A stretch of 54,347 nucleotides of DNA from Saprospiraceae bacterium (GTDB lineage: Bacteria; Bacteroidota; Bacteroidia; Chitinophagales; Saprospiraceae), in contig JANQQI010000102.1 in assembly GCA_028285085.1 (NCBI GenBank), forward strand, positions 1-54,347. Reading direction: 5' to 3'. The translations under genes were made by a program, and so were the position numbers. Under the pieces are notes generated by a model, which saw only the letters and a list, made by a program, of their open reading frames with translations, was not told where the DNA came from and did no database searches. Shown in pieces: positions 16,887 through 24,783 of the stretch (position 1 is its first letter; each line of letters starts with the position of its first letter).

Positions 16887-19112
16887 ATGAAAAAGTTATT
16901 ACTCAGTTTCCTGGCCTGTGGTCTTTTGTTTTACGTGCAAGCACAGGATGAATCACCGTGGCAAGGAAAATTTGAACAGCTCAGCGGTGAGCTACCCAGC
17001 CCTAATCATTATCGAACCAGTGATGGCTCTCCCGGACCAGAATACTGGCAACAACGCGCCGATTATGACATTAGTGTAAGATTGGATGATCAAGAGCATA
17101 AGGTCACTGGTCAAGAAAAAATTACCTATTACAATCAATCTCCACAGCCTTTGTATTATCTCTGGTTGCAATTAGATCAGAATGTACGGAAGGATAAAAA
17201 CATGGGGAGCCTGACCGGTGCTGGACAACTGCCGGACTCACTGCCGACTAAGTTCATTACTTCGGCCGCTCGGCCGTTTAAAGGCGGCTTTCATATTCAG
17301 AGTTTAAAGAATGCTGAGGGTGAGGAAATGCCCTATGTTGTCAATAATACCATGATGCGGGTGGATCTTCCCGAAGCACTTCAGCCCGGACAGCAGGTCG
17401 AGCTGAATCTGGATTGGTGGTATCCGCTGCAAGATCGGATGATTTACGGTGGGCGTAGCGGTTATGAATATTTTCCGGCAGATGACAATTATTTATACGC
17501 CATTGCACAGTTTTATCCACGTATGGCTGTCTATGACGATATCGAAGGTTGGCAAAATAAGCAGTTCATGGGAACGGGAGAGTTTGCGCTGACCTTCGGT
17601 AATTTTCGCGTGAAAATTGATGTGCCTGATGACTACATCATCGCAGCTACCGGGGAGTTACAAAATGAGAAAGATGTATTGAATAAAAAGCAATTGAAAC
17701 GCTTAAGCAAGGCTCGAAAAACTTACGATGAGCCGGTCATGATTGTCACCCAGAAGGAAGCGGAAGCCAACGAGAAGTCACGCAGTAAGACCCGTAAAAC
17801 TTGGGAATACTACGCTGAAAATGTGCGTGATTTTGCGTTTACCGCTTCTCGAAAGTTTATTTGGGATGCCATGGCTGTGAAGATTGGCGAGAAAACGCCA
17901 TTGGCGATGTCGCTCTATCCAAAAGAAGGTAATCCGTTGTGGGAACGTGAATCAACCAAAGCGGTACGCTACACTTTGGAAACCTATTCCAATTACACGA
18001 TCGATTATCCTTACCCAGTCGCTATTTCGGTGCATACCGCGAATATTGGTATGGAGTACCCCATGATTTGCTTCAACTTTGGACGTCCGAACGCCGATGG
18101 AACCTACAGTGACGGTCAGAAATACAACATGATCAGCGTCATTATCCACGAGGTAGGCCACAACTTTTTCCCGATGATTATCAATTCCGACGAACGCCAG
18201 TGGGCTTGGATGGATGAGGGGATTAATTCTTTCTTACAGTATCTGGTAGAGCAAGAAAACTATGAGGATTATCCTTCTTCGCGGGGCCCGGCGACTACGA
18301 TTACGGGCTATATGGGCGGCAATCAAAAATATATCCGTCCGATGATGACCAGCGCGGAGCAATTGATACAAGTCGGTAACAATGCCTACGGCAAGCCAGC
18401 TGCGGCTTTGAATATCTTACGCGAAGTCGTAATGGGGCGTGAGCTTTTTGATAGTGCTTTCAAAACCTACGCACGCAAGTGGGCTTTTAAGCATCCAAAG
18501 CCTGCAGATTTTTTCCGTACGATGGAGGATGCTTCCGCAGTAGATTTAGACTGGTTTTGGCGTGGATGGTTTTTTACGACGGATTATGTTGACATCGCCA
18601 TTGATGATATAAAATGGATAAAACTGGAAGCTGAAAGCAACGAGGAATTGCTCGCCGAAGGAGCCAAAAAAGAAGCTGAGGCTGAAGCCGCAGAATCTGA
18701 TACCGCTCGTATTCGGGGCCCATTTCCGTTCAAAACGAAGCCTACTCCAGCGCCTTACTACGGAGAGTTCACGAATCGTGTAGATGAAACCGCAGTAGCG
18801 GGAGAGCTAGAGGCTAAGAATTTATATCAAATCAAGTTTGTCAATAAAGGCGGCTTGGTGACGCCCTTGCTTTTACGCTTCACCTTCGATGATGGTACGA
18901 CCGAGGATCGAAAAATTCCCGCTGAGATATGGCGCTACAATGAAAGCAGCATCAGTAAGTTATTTGCCTTTGATAAAGTGGTGGTAGCCGTTGAATTGGA
19001 TCCGGAGCAAATGACTGCAGATGTTAACCCCGGTGATAATACTTTCCCGAATAAGGAGACGGTAAATCGTTTTCAGAAATTCAAAAAGAACAAAGAGCAA
19101 ATTAAGCCTTAA
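16887..19112 (+). CDS. Secreted M1-family metallopeptidase
   Basis: 741 residues with a signal peptide (MKKLLLSFLACGLLFYVQAQ). The zinc-binding HEVGH is at 421-425 and the third ligand lies in MDEG (Glu444), with the 18-residue spacing characteristic of gluzincin M1 enzymes. The exopeptidase region before it reads NIGMEYP, a variant of the GxMEN substrate motif that is common in bacterial secreted M1 proteins. The N-terminal beta saddle spans about 45-230 and an Ala/Glu-rich linker lies around 595-615. No T9SS domain is seen, so periplasmic action on peptides is likely (inference). A 21-codon frame overlaps the start codon as ATGA. No terminator is evident downstream. Confidence 0.88.
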   Translation: MKKLLLSFLACGLLFYVQAQDESPWQGKFEQLSGELPSPNHYRTSDGSPGPEYWQQRADYDISVRLDDQEHKVTGQEKITYYNQSPQPLYYLWLQLDQNVRKDKNMGSLTGAGQLPDSLPTKFITSAARPFKGGFHIQSLKNAEGEEMPYVVNNTMMRVDLPEALQPGQQVELNLDWWYPLQDRMIYGGRSGYEYFPADDNYLYAIAQFYPRMAVYDDIEGWQNKQFMGTGEFALTFGNFRVKIDVPDDYIIAATGELQNEKDVLNKKQLKRLSKARKTYDEPVMIVTQKEAEANEKSRSKTRKTWEYYAENVRDFAFTASRKFIWDAMAVKIGEKTPLAMSLYPKEGNPLWERESTKAVRYTLETYSNYTIDYPYPVAISVHTANIGMEYPMICFNFGRPNADGTYSDGQKYNMISVIIHEVGHNFFPMIINSDERQWAWMDEGINSFLQYLVEQENYEDYPSSRGPATTITGYMGGNQKYIRPMMTSAEQLIQVGNNAYGKPAAALNILREVVMGRELFDSAFKTYARKWAFKHPKPADFFRTMEDASAVDLDWFWRGWFFTTDYVDIAIDDIKWIKLEAESNEELLAEGAKKEAEAEAAESDTARIRGPFPFKTKPTPAPYYGEFTNRVDETAVAGELEAKNLYQIKFVNKGGLVTPLLLRFTFDDGTTEDRKIPAEIWRYNESSISKLFAFDKVVVAVELDPEQMTADVNPGDNTFPNKETVNRFQKFKKNKEQIKP

Positions 19113-19235
19113 TTAAGTATATGTAGTTAATAATTTGAAAGTGAGTATGAAAACAGGTGCGTCCCGGAATAGCACAATGGTTGTTGAGATGCTTTCATGT
19201 TCTGGTTCGCACTTGTTTCCTTTTAAGCTTTAATG

Positions 19236-20360
19236 CTATTTCTTTGCTTTTTTGACTGGTGGATGAGCCTGTAAAAATTCAACCACAGCTTTCGGCTCGT
19301 CCGTGAGGAACAATAAGTCAGCATATTCACGTCCCCAAGCCAATTGTTTTAATACCGGAAACAGCATCGTATCAATTTCGTAGCGTTTCTTGCCCAGAAA
19401 AACCATAGGACTGTAGTAATTAAAGGTGCCATAATGGTTTTGGGTAGCGTCCATGAAAATCTCCTGTGTTGTGCCTGCACTCCCCGGCGCATAGACAATA
19501 CCGTAAAGACTAATGGCTAGGAGAGTGTCCTCGCGAATGCTATTGGAGAAATATTTTGCGATGTGTGAGGCAAAGAGATTGCTGGGCTCGTGGCCATAAA
19601 ACCAAGTTGGTACCGCCAGGCTCTGCTGTCCGTCCGGGTACTGGCTAATAACGGTCATCGCACGCGTGTGGAATTCGGGATGCTTATAATTCGGAGCCGC
19701 TTGCAAATGTCGTAAGGCTTGGTTAAGGTCGGCCTCCGGCCGCCCCGCAAAGTAAGCCCCAAGATTAGCGGCCTCCATGATGCCGGGGCCACCACCGGAT
19801 ACCACAAAGTACCCCGCCTCTCCGAGCAATTTTGCCGTATAAGCAGTCCGCACGTAGCTTTCATCCGTACGCAGCGTACTGTGTCCGCCCATAATGCCCA
19901 CACATTTTCGGCTGGTCATGCCTGTATCATCAATTTCCAATAAGTTCCGCAGCGCTTCATCGATGGCGTGATCGTGGATGCGTTGCCAAAGTGCCTCATT
20001 GATGCTGGGATTAAAACGTTGAGCGTAGAAATGCTCGTAGATTTTTAAGTCCTGACTGTTATCTTCGATGGGATCAAAGCCTGCCATTAGCTCTTGCCAG
20101 CGATATAGCTTCGATCGATATGGATTGTACGGTAAGTGATCGGGGCTATGATAAAAATAGGCACCGCGTCGCCGCAAATTCAATTCATCTTCTAAAGCTA
20201 ATTTGCATCCTAGAAAGGTCGTATTATGTATCTCGAGTATATCCCAATTGATATTAAGACCAGTAAAATCTAATTGTTGAAAAGTGCAATTACGCAACGA
20301 GAGACCATTGTTCAAAAAGCCTTGAAAGGTCTTGATCTCTTTGATATATTGGTTTGGCAT
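19236..20360 (-). CDS. LOG-family (lysine decarboxylase-like) protein with pentapeptide-like N terminus
   Basis: 374 residues, about twice the length of classic LOG cytokinin-activating proteins. The nucleotide-binding Rossmann part has GIMGGHST, VVSGGGPGIMEAAN (about residue 190) and PGSAGTTQE (about 288), matching the PGGxGTxxE site with Gly to Ser at the third position. LOG proteins release the base from nucleoside monophosphates. The first 60 residues look like pentapeptide repeats (LSLRN CTFQQ LDFTG LNINW) instead of the usual start. It lies 39 bases downstream of 20400-20903 on the same strand, so the two may be co-transcribed. Substrate unknown. Confidence 0.75.
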   Translation of the reverse strand: MPNQYIKEIKTFQGFLNNGLSLRNCTFQQLDFTGLNINWDILEIHNTTFLGCKLALEDELNLRRRGAYFYHSPDHLPYNPYRSKLYRWQELMAGFDPIEDNSQDLKIYEHFYAQRFNPSINEALWQRIHDHAIDEALRNLLEIDDTGMTSRKCVGIMGGHSTLRTDESYVRTAYTAKLLGEAGYFVVSGGGPGIMEAANLGAYFAGRPEADLNQALRHLQAAPNYKHPEFHTRAMTVISQYPDGQQSLAVPTWFYGHEPSNLFASHIAKYFSNSIREDTLLAISLYGIVYAPGSAGTTQEIFMDATQNHYGTFNYYSPMVFLGKKRYEIDTMLFPVLKQLAWGREYADLLFLTDEPKAVVEFLQAHPPVKKAKK

Positions 20361-20399
20361 AGACGGGCGTTTAGGCCCGCTAATTTAGCAAAAGATGAT

Positions 20400-20903
20400 C
20401 TAAAAACGATAGCAAGAAGCACGTCCTCTACGACGTTTATGCCGGCGTTTTTTCTTTTTGAATCTAGGATTGGGAAGCTTTTTTCGCTTAGCCAGACGAA
20501 CGGTAGCACGTCCACTACTTTGATTCGTGTTATTGCTGGTTGTCGCTGTATTTTGCAGAGTGGGTGGAGTACTTGACGATGATGCAGCTGGTGGAGTAGG
20601 AGTGGGAGCTTTCACTTCTGCGGGAGCGACTTCAGGTGTATTCTCAACTTCAAGCGATGCAACTTGGGCTACTGCACGATCTTCTTCTGTAGTAATGCGG
20701 ATGACCTGGCCCATTCCGACATCATCCATATCAAATTGATCATTGAGAATCGCCAGATCATCAGCGCCTTCATCTGTTTTAATCACTACGGTAGTTTCCG
20801 CGGATTTATCATCGATGTACTGGCGTTTGACGGTAGTTTGTGTTTGCGAAGCAAGATTAGAGCCTAGCAGGCAGAGTGCTAGAATGCAAGTAGAGGGTTT
20901 CAT
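20400..20903 (-). CDS. Secreted protein with acidic core, Pro/Ser/Thr linker and very basic C terminus
   Basis: 167 residues, family not recognised. A signal peptide (MKPSTCILALCLLGSNLASQ) is followed by an acidic part (about 20-85, with DDKSAETTVVIKTDEGADD), a low-complexity linker rich in Pro, Ser, Thr and Asn (about 90-130), and a tail from about 132 to the end in which Lys and Arg dominate (KRKKLPNPRFKKKKRRHKRR), finishing SCYRF. The basic tail could bind acidic polymers such as LPS, nucleic acid or peptidoglycan (inference). It is the first gene of a possible pair with the LOG-family gene. Conserved homologues would be needed to confirm it, but the clear signal peptide and biased composition support a real gene. 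Confidence 0.65.
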   Translation of the reverse strand: MKPSTCILALCLLGSNLASQTQTTVKRQYIDDKSAETTVVIKTDEGADDLAILNDQFDMDDVGMGQVIRITTEEDRAVAQVASLEVENTPEVAPAEVKAPTPTPPAASSSSTPPTLQNTATTSNNTNQSSGRATVRLAKRKKLPNPRFKKKKRRHKRRRGRASCYRF

Positions 20904-21031
20904 GGGAGTAACGTATTGTGATTATTTATATTTTAAATAACGGGTATGTATTAAAATAAGTTTCAGTTGTATTTGGAAAAATGTAATATTATTTGCATTA
21001 CCCTCTAGGTGCTGTACCGTTTATGATCACA

Positions 21032-21065
21032 TAAAAAAGAAAGCTCCGACAAACTGCCGGAGCTT
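21032..21065 (-). terminator. Terminator of the 21151-24384 gene
   Basis: A perfect 8-bp stem (AAGCTCCG at 21041-21048, CGGAGCTT at 21058-21065) has an A run on the plus strand at 21033-21038, which is the T run for minus-strand transcription. Confidence 0.85.
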
Positions 21066-21150
21066 AACCGAATTGTATATTCTAAAAATGGAAATAACAA
21101 GGGTGTTTTTTATAGATTCATGTATGCTTCCTTAGTTATGTTATTAATCT

Positions 21151-24100
21151 TTAATCTTTAATCTTTGCGATGCGATAAATAAGTTTCTTAAAATCATTAT
21201 ACTCAATGCGTACGAAGTAGAAACCTGCTTCGTATGATCTTAAATCTAAATCCAGATAATCGCTACCCGCCTCGGCGGTCAGTAACTCAATTTGCTGGCC
21301 GTATGCATTAACTAGACGAACTGTAGCGGCAGTTTCGAATGGTCTAACAACGCGTAATCTAATGAAATCGCGGGTCGGATTTGGAAAAGCAATCACATCA
21401 GCTAGTCCTTCCGCTTCTAAAATCACCAGTTCAACGGATGAGAAACTGTATTGCCCGTCGATATCGACTTGTTTTAGGCGATAGAAGTTGCGACCATAAA
21501 CTGGTGTTTCATCCACAAAGTGATAATGATTCGTATTGGTTGTCGTTCCCTGGCCATTGACGCTACCAATTGGCTCGAAACGTTCTCCGTCGATAGAGCG
21601 CTGAACGATAAAATACTGGTTGTGTTCTTCCCAAGCCGTCGCCCAGTCGAGTTGTACGCTGCCATTAGTTTGTAATTTAGCAGTAAAGGTGATGAGCTCA
21701 ACCGGAAGTGAAAAGACAGGCTCTAAACCACCGTCCAATTCAAGATTTTCTTCGATCCCCGATGTAATGCTAAACGGTGCGGTATAGCCCGTTGATGGCT
21801 CAAAATCACTATCCATTGCTTCATCACCAGCATCTTTGATCGTTAAAATGTAATCACCGTTAAAAGAGCTTTCTTCGATCTTAATGGCGTAGTTGCCAGC
21901 GCGGACTTGTTGGAATTCAAATTCACCTTCGCTATCTGTGGCTTGTGTTTCCACAAAAACATCGTCGTAAGTGTTGAACGTATCATCTGGTCCTGCCTTG
22001 ACCAATCGCACCAGGATATTGGGTACTCCCGGCTCATCTGCATCTTGCATACCATCTGCGTTTTCATCTAACCAAATGCGACTGCCCACCTTGACCGGAA
22101 CAACATATCCAGCGTCCACATTATCATTTGTATCGCCTTCGCTGAGATTAATCAGAGGTGATCTTCCATCAATTAGATTAGCGTCACTGTCATTCTCGTC
22201 ATCGCCTTGATCATTATCCGTCAAGAGATAGCCAATTGGAGTGGCAAAACGCACGCGATAGCTACCAGCCGATAAGTCTTCAAAAGCATATTTACCGTCG
22301 GCATCGGTCAGTTGAAAATCAACACCGGGGATGGCCACACCGTTTTCATCTTCTAAAAAGACAAAAACATTGCTAATACCCGGCTCACCACTGTCTTTTT
22401 GACCATTGCCATTGAGATCTTCCCAAATTTGGTCGCCAATGTGCGCACTGCTTTGTGCGAGGCAATTACCTAAATCTGCATTGAAGTCGCCATGTCCGTT
22501 ATAGTCACCACTGAATGCGAACCAGCCAGAAAAACCATAGTCACTATCCTTGACATTGGCGCCATAGCCTAATTGGAATCCATAGGTGTAATCCGATGGG
22601 TTATGCGTGATTTTTAGCGATTCTCCGGCGTGGCAATTCAGTCCTTCAAAAGCACTGTATTTATCGTCTACCTCATAGTAAAACCAGCTTTTGTGGTCTT
22701 CGTCGCTAACAAAACCATTGGCTTTGTACGAGCGACCTAGGGCTGACCATTCATTCCAGTTGCGTTTGTGGGTCAACTTGACGGAGAATTGCCATTGATA
22801 GCAATCATCAGCAAGGTTGGTTGCTATCCCTTCTAATAAAACACTACCGTCCGCTAGTTCGGTGAAAGTACCACCGTTGTCGGATAAACTATATTCTTGG
22901 ACTCCGGAGCCATCAAAGTTCAACCAAACAGTTCTTGGTAAAGCATAATTGTCAGCCGTACCGTGGTCCAGCATTTCACAGGATTGCGCCCCGTCAATAG
23001 CGCAACGTGTGTTGTTATAAGAAATGGCATCTATTTCGAAATCTGGGCTAGTATCACTTGCAGTGGACCCGTTTTCAAGTTTTAGATAGCGTGTTTTAGC
23101 ATTAGTCGTTAGAGTATTGTGAGTAAAGTAGTAATTGATGGATGTTTTTAAACTGGTATTTAATGTGAAGTTGATACCATCTTCTGATTCGTATACATTC
23201 AAGTGGGATGGACCAGAATAGGAGTTACTATAACTGCGCTGCTTCCAACTGACAGTGAAATTCTGACCAGCCTCTAGTTCACCATCTAATTTGATCGTCA
23301 TGAGGTCATCCTGATCGTAAAATGCAGCGATGACTTCATCAATATCGCCCAATATTTCCTCTGGGGTATCAACGCCGGAGTTGCTCGAGTAAGCAGCGGC
23401 GTGTCCTGCAACATCTTGTGTCAATGCATCATCGGCACAATTTGTCGCGTCGCCATTTACAATTTTGGCAATGATGTTGGACTCGCCGGTATAGTTGCTA
23501 CATCCGAGGCGGCGAGCACAGCGCAAGAAATAAGTCGTTGTTGTGATATATCCTGGGTCATAGCTTGGAGCATCAGAATCTGGGATTTGGGTCCAGGCAG
23601 ACCAGGGTAGATCAGGATCTGTAGATGACAGCCAAAGGTACTGGATGATCTCGCTACTGCCGCCACTGGGGCTGGTCAGGCTTTGAATAAGTTCGGGATC
23701 GAAAGCGGTAGCGCTCACTTCGTAATCACTAATTTTGCCGCCATCGGTCAAATTATCACAGATCGCTGGTAAGCTACTACCATTCAAGCGAAAGTTAAAG
23801 TCGCCGTTTTCACCCTGTAAGTTCAGGTTTGAATCAGTGGGCTGGCTATCAATGTACAGATTGAGCCAACCGCTAGCACTGAAAACCTCACTATCAGTAA
23901 CATTGGCGCCAGTTCCAATTTGGAAAGAAGGACCGCTGCGATCAAATGAAATAAGCGCACCTGCTGCGCCATCCAGGCCAGTGAAAGTGCCTTCTGTAGT
24001 GGTATAGTAGTACCAATCATCGGTTGAGGCGGTATAACAGTTATTGTTCTTTGGGCTATTGGCTGGCGTACTGTATGTTCGGCCACCAAAGGTAGCATCT

Positions 24101-24384
24101 ACCTCAAATTTGAGATTAGCATCATTATTATTCACGATTGTACCGTAGAGCCGTGCCGTGCCATCATCGTATTCTATAAAGGCTGAGGAAGTGAATTGGT
24201 AGAAATTGTGCAGGTTATCAAAGCTTAACCAAACACTATATTCTGTACCATCGTCGCACTTAATGGTTTGGCTAAGCTCTCGACTTAGCAAAGCTTCTTG
24301 GGCCTCAACCAAACTAAAACAGCAGACAAACAAAAAGATGGAGCAATACGCAGGCAAGCGCAAGTTTTGGTAAAAACGCTTCAT
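21151..24384 (-). CDS. Large secreted SdrD_B-repeat protein with duplicated N-terminal domain and T9SS tail
   Basis: 1077 residues with a signal peptide (to about 29). Two related domains of about 170-180 residues (about 35-210 and 465-650) share a GxGANVxDSxxxxSGW motif and a C-terminal NGDFN/HGDFNADLG. Between them lie an RCARR module (about 215-311, FLRCARRLGCSNYTGESN) and a jelly-roll-like segment. Two SdrD_B domains follow with calcium-type loops (DLNGNGQKDSGEPG, DENADGMQDADEPG), then the LPVELITFTAK linker domain and a type A T9SS domain (about 1005-1077). It should be a calcium-stabilised surface protein. No enzyme motif is seen. The promoter at 24542-24574 and the terminator at 21032-21065 make it a single-gene unit. 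Confidence 0.85.
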   Translation of the reverse strand: MKRFYQNLRLPAYCSIFLFVCCFSLVEAQEALLSRELSQTIKCDDGTEYSVWLSFDNLHNFYQFTSSAFIEYDDGTARLYGTIVNNNDANLKFEVDATFGGRTYSTPANSPKNNNCYTASTDDWYYYTTTEGTFTGLDGAAGALISFDRSGPSFQIGTGANVTDSEVFSASGWLNLYIDSQPTDSNLNLQGENGDFNFRLNGSSLPAICDNLTDGGKISDYEVSATAFDPELIQSLTSPSGGSSEIIQYLWLSSTDPDLPWSAWTQIPDSDAPSYDPGYITTTTYFLRCARRLGCSNYTGESNIIAKIVNGDATNCADDALTQDVAGHAAAYSSNSGVDTPEEILGDIDEVIAAFYDQDDLMTIKLDGELEAGQNFTVSWKQRSYSNSYSGPSHLNVYESEDGINFTLNTSLKTSINYYFTHNTLTTNAKTRYLKLENGSTASDTSPDFEIDAISYNNTRCAIDGAQSCEMLDHGTADNYALPRTVWLNFDGSGVQEYSLSDNGGTFTELADGSVLLEGIATNLADDCYQWQFSVKLTHKRNWNEWSALGRSYKANGFVSDEDHKSWFYYEVDDKYSAFEGLNCHAGESLKITHNPSDYTYGFQLGYGANVKDSDYGFSGWFAFSGDYNGHGDFNADLGNCLAQSSAHIGDQIWEDLNGNGQKDSGEPGISNVFVFLEDENGVAIPGVDFQLTDADGKYAFEDLSAGSYRVRFATPIGYLLTDNDQGDDENDSDANLIDGRSPLINLSEGDTNDNVDAGYVVPVKVGSRIWLDENADGMQDADEPGVPNILVRLVKAGPDDTFNTYDDVFVETQATDSEGEFEFQQVRAGNYAIKIEESSFNGDYILTIKDAGDEAMDSDFEPSTGYTAPFSITSGIEENLELDGGLEPVFSLPVELITFTAKLQTNGSVQLDWATAWEEHNQYFIVQRSIDGERFEPIGSVNGQGTTTNTNHYHFVDETPVYGRNFYRLKQVDIDGQYSFSSVELVILEAEGLADVIAFPNPTRDFIRLRVVRPFETAATVRLVNAYGQQIELLTAEAGSDYLDLDLRSYEAGFYFVRIEYNDFKKLIYRIAKIKD

Positions 24385-24541
24385 AATAAGGTTTTTATTA
24401 AAAATTGTATCGATTCGTTATGGTCGGAAATATAGGCTTGGGTCCAAAGACTTAGCTTTGAACATCATTTGTTTTGGTAAGGATAGAAGCGTTTAAAGGA
24501 TCGGAGAACAGTAAAAGGAGGTAATGTTTGGTTACTTTGAA

Positions 24542-24574
24542 CAAATGTAATGGCAAAGGAAGGCGAATAGCAAA
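24542..24574 (-). promoter_or_regulatory. Bacteroidota-type promoter for the 21151-24384 gene
   Basis: Read on the minus strand, TTTG (24574-24571) is followed after 21 bases by TACATTTG (24549-24542), matching the -33 and TAnnTTTG -7 boxes of the phylum at an accepted spacing. The leader would be about 150 bases. Confidence 0.6.
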
Positions 24575-24727
24575 TTTTTTATAAATAAAATTTAAATATA
24601 AAAAATCACAATAAAGTTAAGTTTGTTGAGTAAAAAGAATGTATTGATACAGATCTTTAAAAAGATATATTTTTAAAATAATTAGAATATAAATATCTGC
24701 TCTGTCACATTATTTCTTTTTTGACAT

Positions 24728-24764
24728 AAAAAAGGGCCATCTTTTTCGTAAAAGACGGCCCTTT
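24728..24764 (-). terminator. Terminator of the 24784-29526 gene
   Basis: A stem of AAAGGGCC (24731-24738) with GGCCCTTT (24757-24764) is extended inward by TCTTTT/AAAAGA after one mismatch. The plus-strand A run at 24728-24733 gives the T run for minus-strand transcription. Confidence 0.85.
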
Positions 24765-24783
24765 GGTATCAATTTAGAACAAA

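Larger units (their letters stand above)
24385..24783. other. Intergenic region between two minus-strand secreted-protein genes
   Basis: A 399-base, strongly AT-rich gap. It holds the promoter of the 21151-24384 gene and the terminator of the 24784-29526 gene, both listed separately. No other gene or repeat was seen. Confidence 0.6.
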
